A stretch of DNA of 64,000 bases from Panaeolus papilionaceus (taxonomy: Eukaryota > Basidiomycota > Agaricomycetes > Agaricales). The first letter of the stretch is position 1, and each line of letters starts with the position of its first letter. Below the pieces are notes generated by a model. It was not told the DNA's origin, searched no databases, and saw nothing but the letters and a program-made list of their open reading frames with translations. The DNA is taken from positions 310,001-374,000 of the forward strand of contig JADNRZ010000029.1 in the NCBI GenBank assembly GCA_015501605.1, written 5' to 3'. This document shows positions 22,777 through 38,035 of the stretch, in pieces. Position numbers and translations under genes: made by a program.

Positions 22777-25700
22777 ATTATATAAAAACGGGGTTCATGG
22801 CGTTGATATACCAATGCAATAGATTGTTTCCGGGACACACCCTTTTTATTCTATGACATCCTTCAACGTTGTGCCGCTCGTCCATCAAAGTTGAAAATTC
22901 TACTACCGTCACCGAGGAGCTGTATCCTTTTCTCATTTAGGATAAACTCTAGGGTTTCGGCTTTCATTCCACGTCACCCGAAAATTCGATCCTGCGTCCT
23001 TAAACTTGCCAAACCTGCGGATGAGCGACTTCTCAGGTTCCATGTTCAGGTCTAGATCACATTTGCTCCACAGCAACGTTTTCGCGACTGATTCTCTCTG
23101 TCCTGATTGACAATTGGGATGGCACTCTGGACCGGCTCCTTGCTAGAATTTGTTGTCCACCTCTGTCTCTTTCATTTTCATTGACTCGGATGTGCTTCTT
23201 TGGCTCCCTCGTGGTACTTTCGCTCCCTCCTCTCCCTGTAAATCTCCAATGGCCGTATAATACTTTTCAGGTCTGACGCCTCCGCTCATCAGGGTCCGTC
23301 GTCCTGCAAACAACCTACTGTTGGAGCTTGGAGCACCATTCGTTGCATTCCTTTCTGGATTTTCTACTCGGCGAAAGTCGTTCTCATGAACGTTTCCAAC
23401 CCCGGTCCCATCACGCCAGCAAGGAAACCTCATTTATCATCGAAGTTCAGTAAATGAAGTCACCCTGTTTGGCTCATAACCCTTCCTTCAACCTTGTTAC
23501 GAGTTCTTCCGATACGTGATTGTGATGACAGCTATCTCTTGACCCACCTTCAGGCTCAGCAGGAGCTCAAAGGATGGCAACTCGTCTGTGGGCTGATGCT
23601 CTCTATAGTTCAGATGCTCGGATACTTTTCATTCCCCTAAATCACAGGCGAATATCCCGAAGGTGAAGATACCCAAAAGAAAGCAAGTTAGACTGGTGAA
23701 AGTATAATTGACGACAGGTTAGCAGGGGCATGTTGGATCCCTTCTGTGTGCTGCCTATTCCCTTGTTCTATTACTACGCAGCCAGGAACTGAGCAACTGG
23801 GATGATGAGGGGAATGCAAACTGCGTATTGGCCCAAATAAGACACGTCACATCAGTGGTAGATGTGGATGAATTGTCCAATGCGTCTTTCGACTTGGATT
23901 CTCAATCAAATGCTGAATGAATATCAGGGGTCTGGTGCAAGTGGTGTCCTCGCCACGCCTCCCTCAGTAGAAATCGTGCTTTGCCTCAAGGTCGGTCGGT
24001 CTTTCGCGATTTCTCACCGGTATGAGAACGCACGACAACTATGTAGGCCTCGCTGGAGTTCATTCTGTTATCCCTGGCGATAACTGGTTGACTTCCTCGG
24101 TGGGGCTTTATCTCGGCAATTTTTGCGCGCGATTCAATACGGAAGAAGGTTTCTGGGGTGCAAATTTTGTATGAAGATAGTGCTCGAGGACCGCAATCCG
24201 TACATACAATGCTGCGCTTGATTAACTCGAGTTCTTGTTCGGTCAATTACGATTAGCATTTGGGGTGCAGGTACCTATTCCACCTGCGAATTTTTTCGAG
24301 TGATGAAATTCGAGTGAGTCCCCCAATTTAACTTTGCTACTCGTTTTCGTTTCTTTGACTCGTGCCTACATACAATTTGATGTGTAGTGTTCGGAACGAA
24401 GTGCAGTGAAGTGTGCGGCCATCAAAGTCGAAACTTGGTTCTCGTTTGTAAACAGCACCGGCGTATGTATATTTTACTTTATGTCCGAGTTCAAGCTTGA
24501 AAGTTGAAATCGTGAAAGGAGAAAATGGCATCACAAGGCGTCTATCAGCGGTCAACACAATTTCGGGCAATTTCCGAGAAGTACGAAGCGGTACCTTGAC
24601 TCGAAGCAGATACATCGGGAGCTACATGGCTCGGTGCGTGCTTTTTGCCTGTTTGAAGTTGAAATTCTTGCGCAACAAAGAACCCTGCAGAGAGCTTCTG
24701 CCGAACCACGTGCAGACTCTCATCACACTACAATCGAAGGCGATGAAGCAAGAATGGCGCCTTGAGTGCAAACTGCAACCTGTCAGTTCTAAATTCAACA
24801 AGGTCATCCGTTATAGTATGAGTAAACTATGCAGTCTCATTGACCAAAGTAGGCTTCTTACATTCTCTCAGCTCATTCTACTCGCACAGCAATGAAAGGC
24901 AGGTTTTAGCCAAGGGCGGCCGGGGGTTGCCACAGACAGGATCATGTTAATGGTTCAAAGGGTGGGCAGACCCTGTAATTCACATGCACGAGGGCTTTCA
25001 TTTGAAGGGAGGAAGGAAACGAGTGCAGTGACGATTCGATGACTCTATGGTGCCTCAGGTGAGCGTGGGCAGGGCAGTGCCGTTACATCCTTCCATACAT
25101 ACAGACATCTGCACTTCGCTACCTGCTGCGTGCGTTGACAGAACCCGAATACGACGTGAGGTGCTGTTCAGACTAGTTCAATGTGTCGTGATCATAGGCT
25201 GACATGATCAGCCAAAACTGCCAGTAAATACACCCTGCAGTGCAGTGCAACTCCGATGTAATGTCTTTCGATATTTTTATCATGAAGCACGATCATGTTA
25301 TGTTGGGGTGGGATCATGGTACTGTGAGATGAATCATGATGTTTCTGTGCAGTTAAAAAGGCTATGTCATCTACTGGACGTTAGAAGTTAACATCATGAC
25401 GGATGGCAGGCAGGCAGTTTATTTCGAACAAGTTGAACCTGCGCTGAGTTCAAAACTCCAATCCCCGTCAACTGACGTTGCATGTAGACTGCTTAAAACA
25501 TACATAGCACTCCTAGTTTCTTACTTACTTACTCGTAGGCGATTTAAAAATACAATGAGACAATTCTTCGTGGGTCTATTGTTGGCTGCAAACAATAGGA
25601 GGAGTATCAGGACGAAAATTATTATGTATTACGACTTTGCCGAATCAATGAGATTAGATTCAATGAACGTCATCTTATGACCCTTTCCTAAAGCGTAGGC

Positions 25701-28700
25701 TTACTGGGGCTTCAGCCGCTTACATGGCGCCTGGAATGAAGACATGTTGCCCAGCGTTAGCACATATGTTCCCATATTCAAAGATAATCGCTCCCATGCA
25801 GGCCTTGCCTCTGACCGTGTATTGAAAACTCTGATCGGGGATTATGTATTTTTGGGGAGTGGAAATGAGCTGGGCTTATGATGCAGTACATACCATCATG
25901 TCTGTAATTTCGAACTCAAATCGATTCTCGCACTGATCAATATCCAGGACGAAATTAATTTCCAGCGCTCATTTGCTCCAGACACTTCGTGGGGAAGGGA
26001 ATCGAAGCACTTTGCATGAGACGATCTAATGACATGACATGACATGCCCAGGCAAGGGGGGAATGAAGAAAGTCAAGAATAGAATTGCCTCTGGGTAGAA
26101 GGCCTCGACGAGTGGAGCCTCAGCTCAAGTCTGACTGAATCATCTGCTGAAAAGTCAGTCGCAAGACAATCCTCACACTAGAAATCACATTTGTCTGACC
26201 GCAGCTGCTGGGCGGCTCAGGCTCTCTCCTCAGTGATATTACTCGGCTTTGCCCTTTCTGTCCAATTAAATCATTCGTCGTTCGTCATCGCTACCGCCGA
26301 CCGGTTTGATTTTAACACCTGTTTAACACGTACACACTACGTATACTATTTCGTTTCTTGTCTCCTTTTTTTACCCCTTTTAATGATTTTTGGGAATCAG
26401 CAGATCACTCAATGGAGTCTTGGACTGTTCGACGATGCTCCACGACTTCGCTTAAGCTTATGGAGCCAAGGGTTGCTTGAAGAGTCTTTTTTTCCTTTCT
26501 TTCGTTCTTTCGAAATTCCACACGAATATTTCTTTCTTGTGTATACGCATATTTTTCGCACTGCGACTCACGACCATCTCTCGATATGGTAGTAATTGCA
26601 GTATGGACAAGAAAATAAGGCTTTCCCAAATGAGATGCCCAGGATGTTTGAATCGAGCATGTCACCTGTGCGTCATAGATCTAGACTTTGTACCCGGTAT
26701 GTAGTAGAGAGTGCAGAGTACTCGCATAATGGTTCGATGAGATCGATAGATGATTTCCCCTTACTTTGTTGGTTGCTGATGCTCCTAGTCATAGAAGGTG
26801 TGGCTGGGTCACTTGGGACTTGACGGGTCCTGGGCTGTCCTGGGCGCGCGGCACATCTGTTTATCTATACCCATTTAGCGGAAATCGACATGCTTCCTCT
26901 CTATCAAAGTCTCAATTCAATTCATTGCTTACATAGTTGGTCATACCTATACAACGAAGTCTCAAAGAACTGCCGGAGAAAGTTTGAGAAGAGAAGAATG
27001 CTGATGAATGCTGACTATCCTTTAGCACGCGTCTCCGCGGCCAGAAAAGACGTGATTGGGTTCAATAATATGCCATTATTAGGATTAATATGGAAGAAAG
27101 CAATGAGAAAAACACAACGATAATGCTATGGAGAGGCTATTGTACACGAATTACAGAGCTAGTGAGTCAGAGTGAATGAGTAATGGGTCATGGGATGGTA
27201 TGGCAGGCTGTCCAGCATAGGAAGGGCATGTATGGGTATGATGGTATAGTTTTGGTGTGAGTGTTGGATGAGGTGAATATAGATGATGAAGATGTCGATG
27301 AACAAGAATGATAATAATGAGAAACACGGCAACAACGGTGAGATAGGGAGATAGAGATGATGGATGACGACGATGATGATCGTTCACAGGGACCCGGACG
27401 CGGAGCGGATGAGGGGTGCGGGTTCCGACGGCCAAGACTGTGCACGATTAGAGAGATTCATTCCTCCATTTCAGATCTGTCATGTCAGTTTGATTCCTGC
27501 TGCCCGTGCTTGCGCTGCCCGACACGCAAAGCAGAACTCATCCACCCGGTCCACGTCGCGCTGTATCTCCTGTCCGAACGTCTAACCACCCCATATAATA
27601 TCACACTTCAGTACGACTATAACGCGAGAGAGAGCGACGAGGGTAGACTGACCTGGTAACACGTAGGCTGTCGGCATGTCCTGGGGTGGGATATGCTCCG
27701 TTCGCAGTTAGGGCAGTTGCAGTCTAGAATAGCGACGACTAGGTGGCGTTGGAAATGCTAGGGAATGAATGGTAATGAGATCCGGTGCTCCAACTACAGA
27801 CCCAACAGCCGTTTCTTGCAAAGACGACCATGTGGATAGAGAAACAAAGGAACTCACCCCACAACGATTCCAACGTGTTCCTTCGCTGCATGAAATTCAA
27901 AACCTATTCAGCCCCCTACTCGATATGATCCGCTCGACGACGGAGGGGGTGGGGAGTAGACATACGCGATTTGTTGGCACATTTCTCTTGATGAGGTTTT
28001 GAAACGGAGCTTGGGATAAGTCTGAAGCTGAAGATGACTCGACGTTCGAGGGCGGAAGAGGAGTAGAAGATATGTAGATGTAGGAGAGGAGGCCGAGATT
28101 CGATGGGTATCTGGAGAAACCAAGACGAAAAACGGTTGATACTTTATACGAATCTCATCATGATGTAACTGCGCGGATAATGAAATATATATAAAGGGCA
28201 CCACGGGAAATTAAGAATATAACAAAAAAGAAAAAATAAATACGAAAATCGTGGGTACGAAGCGACAACCTTTCATCGGGCGACAGGTGAATCTAAGTGG
28301 GTGACAAGGTTACGCGATTTCGGGAACTTAGATAAGTCTTTGATTTGACCCAAATTAAGGTGGGTCAGTGTCTATGGAAGTGTTGCCCCGAGTTGGCAAG
28401 ACAAGGACAGGCAGCACACTGCAATCTTTTCAATATCAATTATCACCCATATGTGTCCTAACAGAATAAAAACAATCCCCGTTGGATTCGCTGCAGTGCC
28501 TTGCCTCGCCGTGAGATATGTATACAGAGAGCGAGAAAAGCCCACATGTGTGAGCGAGTCCTTTACTTTTGTCCCCTCCGCTCCGATATGTATGGCAATA
28601 CAAAGAATATTGCGGTAATATCATAATTGCACGCCTGGGAGACCCTCAGACTTAAGGGGGGAGCTCGAGGCACATGTGACCACTGTGAACCCCTCGAGGT

Positions 28701-30674
28701 GTTGAATCATAATGGGTATATCGCCGGCTTTGATGCACGTTTATGTTACTCTTTTTCGCTCTTTGAAAGAATAAAATATAACCATCAAGGAGTACGAAAA
28801 CAATAGATTATAGATAGATAGACCGGTACCCGAACGCGTGCAAAGGGACGTACGTTGCTATATAAAAAGCTTAAGCTTACATCCCTTTGAAATGGTGCGA
28901 TAGTTAGTATACTGTACACAAGCCAACATAAGGATACATACCACCTTGCCTGCAGGCAGGCAACGCTGGGAACTTGAGATGAGATGAGATGAGAATTTTA
29001 CTGTAACAGCCTTTCAAATGACCAAAAAAATGAAACGCCTGAATAGACGAATTCACCACGCATCATGGAAGTGATTTCATACAGGAAACAGAGATGATAG
29101 ATCTCACCCCCCTCATTTCGTCACTTGTGTGCACAGGTCCGTTCTTCCCGAGGCCAGGCAACCTTTCATGAAATCATGCGATGAATGAATGATCTCTCAG
29201 GGACTCTGGGTCGTGCTTTGTGGTGTCACTTCACTGTCAATGCCCACTGAAAACCGAAAAAAAAATAGCCGTCAATGAAGAGATGCGATTATGGGCTTGT
29301 GCTGAGAGAATTAAATATTTGAATCTTGATCATGATATCTCAAATTCTTGATGCTGCCCCAACGGGTTCCAAAATCTTGGCCCGTTCGAAGCCGTTTGTC
29401 AGCGATAAAAGAAAAGAAAAGAAGCCCAGCCATGTTGTATATTAAGATAACGAGATGTGAAGGATGAAAAGAAAGATGGAATGAAGGAATGAATCGTTCG
29501 ACGATGCTCCATCAGAAAGAAAATCAACAGCGTACATATGTAGCTATAGATGAACGGCGAAGAAAGAACTTGGCTTACCTTACCTTACTGCAGCTGTATG
29601 TTGAGACTGCGCTTTGATGCCAGTGCATAACGTTGCTGTTCAGCCCATAATTACCTACTTACTGCTGCTCACACCCACAAATGAAGAAGAAAGGTATTTT
29701 TTTATTATCAATGTGAGAGTGGCATATGGTGCTTCTCAGAGCATACTATCGAAGAAGAAACCTCAAGGTTAGATTTGCATTCGGAAGAACAAGATCTAAC
29801 TCGCCTCGCTTCGTTCTTGCTCTCAATCGAACGAAAGCCCGAGATTTGCGATAGCGCTCTGATAAGTGCGTTAAGATTGAAGCGGCGGCGGCGAATTAAA
29901 ATTTGGCACGCTGATATTGATGGGTAAAAAGCAAAAAATGACTCAAAGATAACGACGCCCCACCAGTCCCAGGGCCAGAGATAAGCAACCCGAGTGCTTT
30001 CTTTGATGCGATAGGAGAAACTACCGCCTCGCCTCATTCACTTCTATTGGCCATAAGTTAAAGTTGGACCATTTCTACAATTAGCTTTCATATTCAGATT
30101 CTTTTTGAGAACCCGGAGGAGAACGGGTCATACCTAAGGGAGGTTGGGAAGGGAAGGTCGAGCCAGCAAGGCTCGCACACCGGCAGTGCACGCCTGAGCA
30201 GGGCAGGCTGTGCCACGGTGTTTAAACCAATCCAATCGGTTATCTTCCTTTTATCAGTGGGTCCCAAACGACCACCACCTCAACGCTGACAGCCACTGTC
30301 TGTGCCATTGCTGAGTTGTAGCTATGACTCTCGATGGCAGGGGTAGACCAGACTTGCAATTGCTACAGCGCTCCGTGCGTTTGACGTGTGGAGCGAGAGA
30401 TCTCTGGGTGCATCAGCCAATAGCGAGTAGCGGAATCAAAAAAACACCAAACTAAAGGGACGACAGCTACGAGGGACCTGATGTAGCTTACTTATTCACC
30501 GAGGACTCTTGGTATTCAAAGCAAGATAAGCAGGTCTGTGCACCACGATACAACGCCACCCCTTGTCTCATATCCAACCAATTGCAACCACGTCCTCGAA
30601 AAAACCCGCGATCAAATAAATTAAATTACCACTTTGTCCAAAAAGCGATACATACATACATCCTATCCCATAAT
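22777..30674. other. Roughly 8-kb stretch without a recognisable gene
   Basis: Both strands were read. ORFs are short, mostly lack ATG, and none shows a family motif, signal peptide or consistent splice chain. Simple-sequence patches occur: GACAT repeats near 26030-26046, GATGA/GAT-rich DNA at 27260-27380, and a GAGAT tract near 28977-28992. I found no terminal repeats, tRNA-like clover or transposase remains. It may hold long non-coding transcripts, a gene family I do not recognise, or be true intergenic DNA. Confidence 0.4.
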
Positions 30675-32671
30675 CTAATCTTCACCAGCTTTCGGTGGTT
30701 TTTCCTCCGTCGACTTTTCGTCTTTTGTCAGAGGTACGACCACCAGTTTTCTAGTCAGCGCATTGTGTATCGTCCCAAATACAAACGCAATGAGCGAGCA
30801 CGTAAACATGATCACATTATAAGGCATGCTGAAATCGGGTGTAGCGAGGTCAGCCAGCAACGTAGAGCTGTACATTCGCTCCTCCGAAAGCGCAATGAGG
30901 GTGCCGTTGGCGTCCCTTCGCACAGGGGTGAAGATAGCAGGGGGCAAATCCCACCCTCTCTCTGCATCGGGCGGGTGTTCAGTGTACCGTAGATACGCCT
31001 TGGTGACCTCCATCGTCAGATGCACTGTTTTCTTGGGTGGTAGAGTGAGCATCATTTGGAGTGTGGTCGGCCGAGAATGGGCAATAGGGAGCGTATACGT
31101 TAGATTAGATATCACATCATCTGTTAGAAATGTTGGACGGAAATTTAGGACATGTATGAGCAGAGATAAGCATAGGATGTACAGACCGACTCGCGCGCCA
31201 TCGATACGTGCTTCCAAAGTATGAAGGTAGAATTGGAGTAGCCAGGGCATGGTTTCGAGATACAGAACAGAGAGTTGTTCATCCTGGTTATTTGTGACAG
31301 CGACTGATAATAGGCCGGAGACTTGACTTGATCCTGTCAGGGTTCTGCGGATGGAAATGGGAGTCGAGGGTTGCGCGTAGACGAGAGCTGTGAGAGGGTA
31401 ATTTAATTTTAATTTTAGATGACGTCGCGGAATTATAAAGAACTCACGGTATTGGAAAGGGTTCCTCCAGTGAAGACTAACATCAACAGGTTTGTCGACT
31501 AAGAAGTGATAAAGTCAGTTGAAGAGATCAAGTTAAAATGTTGAAAATATTGACGAACGTGTCTGAACGTCGAACACGGCCGATTTATGTCGCAGAGAAG
31601 AAGGTTCTGGCTTAATGGAGTAGATGGCGTGCGGTAATTTGACGATGATTTCACTTGACTCTGCTACTGGGCATGTCCTTTGTACTTGGCGGTCAAATAG
31701 AGATTTAAGGGACCAGTCTAGAAATAGAGTCAACGTTTAATGCTTTGCTTATGACAAGGGGTCATGCTGACCTTGAACTCGACCATGTGAAGCCCGGAGA
31801 GGGTCAAATACGGACTGGAACGTCTGCCTGACCTCAATTCCTTCATCCTCTCGCCAAAGGACATGAATTCCCATTCCGTGCCAATCGGCGTCAAACAGAC
31901 GGTGTGGGTTAAGCAAGGACGCAATTCCGGACAGAGATTTACACGGTAAGAGTTTTAGGAAAGGGGTAAGATTCTCGGTGCACACATTCTCCGATGGGAG
32001 TGAGGCGTGTCGTACGTGGTGTGGGACACTCCAGTCCGGTAATGAGCCCTCTGGGCTAAAAGACTGTGATGGTACGGTCGTACGCAATTCGTCCAAAGAG
32101 CCGAGAGACGCGCAGAAAAGGCCTGCTAGAGCGTTACGCAACCCTTTCCATCTCTCGTCAATGCTGTAAAAATAGCGATGTAGGGTGCATTCAGAGAGCT
32201 GTTGAATTGTCTGATGATTGAATCAAAGGTATACCTTGAATTGGCACCGTCTCCTAACCAAGCCCACAGCTCTGCTCCTGTTCCGACTCCTTTCTCTTCG
32301 GGAGAACCCCAAACGTCGTAATTCCATTTACCAGCGTTGAGATTCAGATGAAGCTCTGTCACTCCGTATTGACGTAGAATTTGACCTAAAGCAAGCGGAA
32401 ATATGCTAAAATGCTGGGCTGGAATAGTTTAATTTGGTTCTTTCATCATGTAAAAAACCAACTTACATTCGTCTTCCCATTCCAATAGCCTTGGGTCTCG
32501 TGGTTTACCGCCTTTCAACAGCGTTGTGAACGTAAATTTGGCTGCAACTTTGCCATCCTGTAGTGGGTTTAGTGATAGCCGTTCATTGAAAGTTTCCGAA
32601 GGTGCAGCAAGAGCGACAGTAATAAGATGAAGCAGTGTCAGTGGCCACAGAAATGCCCTCAAAGGTGGCAT
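30675..32671 (-). CDS. GPI16: GPI transamidase subunit Gpi16 / PIG-T
   Basis: PIG-T is the ER membrane subunit of the GPI transamidase, which swaps the C-terminal signal of a precursor protein for a GPI anchor. Exons (minus) are 32671-32467, 32418-32235, 32163-31772, 31717-31559, 31498-31448, 31387-31187 and 31120-30675. They total 1,638 nt, giving 545 aa, with introns of 48-71 nt. A signal peptide (LWPLTLLHLITVALA) opens it. Family blocks follow: HFSIFPLALGQILRQYGV, ELHLNLNAGKW, RRTLTGSSQVSG, then LPTPDFSMPYNVI-like text (LATPDFSMPYNVIMFTC) before the single C-terminal helix, and a Lys/Glu-rich cytosolic tail. The last intron (31186-31121) is 66 nt and stop-free, so it could be misread as coding; removing it restores family continuity. 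The gene diverges from AFG2. Confidence 0.93.
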
Positions 32672-32934
32672 CGTTTGAGGAAGCCGTTACCAATGTCAAT
32701 AACGACGGACAGGGGACAATCGGAATTTGAAATTATTAAGCGGAGATACAATTGATGGATTCGCTTCCGCCGATGGAAATTCATGACTGACTCTGTTCAA
32801 TCTTCGACGTTGACGCTCTGTGGGAGGTTCGTATCGTTTCGTAAAGATACACATCAGTGGTAAGATTTATCTTAATTGCCGTTATTTTCTACCCGAACGT
32901 CTATCAGAAGTTTAACAGGACTTCTGAACACCTA
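32672..32934. promoter_or_regulatory. Shared divergent intergenic region of GPI16 and AFG2
   Basis: Only 263 bp separate the two predicted ATGs, so both genes must be driven from this stretch or from within each other's 5' ends. No obvious TATA box is placed for either gene. Bidirectional use is an inference from gene order. Confidence 0.5.
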
Positions 32935-36376
<3,442 letters not shown>

Positions 36377-38035
36377 ATGGAGGCATATGGTGGTTCTCTT
36401 TCTTTCTTTATCGATATGTGTAAGGGATGGCTTGTCAAGAGCAGTGCACCACATTGACCACTAGGGCACAGACATGAATAGGGAGAATACGGATCACACA
36501 AGATGAATGCTTTCAATACTTTCGCGGTTATGAGGGAGAAAAACCGAAACGAAGACAAAACGAGCATGACCCCTGGAAGTAAATTGGATGGAAGGAAAAG
36601 TTGTCGGATGATCACAAGTAATTATATTGATCAACTTGTTATGATCAGTCTGTGCTTCTTTTCCTTCCCCTGTAAACAAATGCCAAACCATGCCCATGCC
36701 CAATTCGCGGGAGCTGCGCATTGACGCGTTCTAACGAACAAGCTTTTTATTGGTGCATAATTCAGTATGCATTTTTTGGATGAAGTGTGTTTTCATTTCC
36801 GATAGGACTTCTTCGATCGGGGTTTTTTTGGTGCGTCATGTTGTGGATTATGATCAGACGGGGCGATGATCTTTTTCTATGGATGTCAGGTATATATGTA
36901 TGAAGGTATGTATGTTTAGGTGAGGACAGGCTCTATCTTTGTCCATTGTCTTTCCTTATCTATGTTTGGATTGGAAGTGAAGCAGCTTTTGTGGTGGTGG
37001 TGAGAAAAAGACGGACGGCAATTAAAGCAGATGGGTGGTGAGAGGGCGATTGTAGAATAAGAAAAGCCTGCTCCGCGACGTGTGGTTCCCAAGAGAATGA
37101 TAATGACAGGTATATCACAAGGCTCTGGGAGATGCTGGTGAGCCGGTGAGGTGTGCTGCATCGTGGATATTGCATGGCACTGACTAGAGTTTTTCACATC
37201 GAATTTTTGGATGAATCCACATCTTGAATTCGGTTCTTGAGTTGTGTATCTTGTCTCCGGATTGAGCGTCGTACCATGCGTGCAATTATGTGCATCTGTC
37301 GACGGTTCTATCTGCAGAACAATAAATGCAAACCAAAAATTGAGCTCTGACGTTGTAATATTTTAGAATGAAATCACTGTAGCTCCTTATGATACACATA
37401 TGTTTCGAAATAAATCCATTGCTTCAAGGGGTCAAGGACAATACCTTGGATCCAAGTTGCTGATTGAAGAATTCCGATTTCCTTGGCGTTTCGGGCTTTC
37501 GAAGTATTTTCAGCTTTGTGATTTCGGTAGCGCTTCGTGATAATTCTGTGAGTTCAATTTTGTTTTCCTGTTTAATCTTGTGTTACACCAATTTTGCTGC
37601 CAACAGTATTTCAGAGCACACTCGAATTTCATCAAGTTCACCACGCGGGATGAGTGGTTTCTGGCCAATCATGCACCTTCGGCAACTTGCGATCGGCCCT
37701 CAGGTCTGCACCCCAGGGTGAACTGACTCCTGTCTTCACCACCACTATCTCAAGACAGCGAAACTTCGTTTGCTGAGTATTTATCTTGGTTTATTCCTCA
37801 ATTTATCAATTTAAATGCAATCATCATTTCTTCTCCAATTTCTATCATTTAAGACTATCAATTAAACGTGCAAGTCCAACTTTAGCGGACCGATGATTGC
37901 CGTCACTTCTTCCAGGCTTCTTGAGCAGGTCAGAAGACCCATTCGTTTTGTTTCAATCTTAAATAGTATCCAGTAAGGTTTTGAGGTGAGCTGTCTCTGC
38001 TTTCTCGTTCTTAACTGCGACCAAAGCTGACGATA
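36377..38035. other. Intergenic region between AFG2 and the beta-mannosidase gene
   Basis: About 1.65 kb with no recognisable ORF, RNA gene or repeat. It contains the AFG2 3' flank and the promoter of the glycosidase gene. Confidence 0.4.

Noticed and set aside
24497..24895. 132-codon plus-strand ORF
   Set aside because: No recognisable motif, composition like surrounding non-coding DNA, and overlapping ORFs of similar length on the other strand.
26191..26592. 133-codon hydrophobic plus-strand ORF as a membrane protein
   Set aside because: It does not begin with ATG, has no family motif, and lies in T-rich low-complexity DNA.
26429..29520. Repeated word GTTCGACGATGCTCCA near 26430 and 29497
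   Set aside because: A single shared 16-mer at two places in 64 kb is near chance expectation and no flanking similarity extends it.
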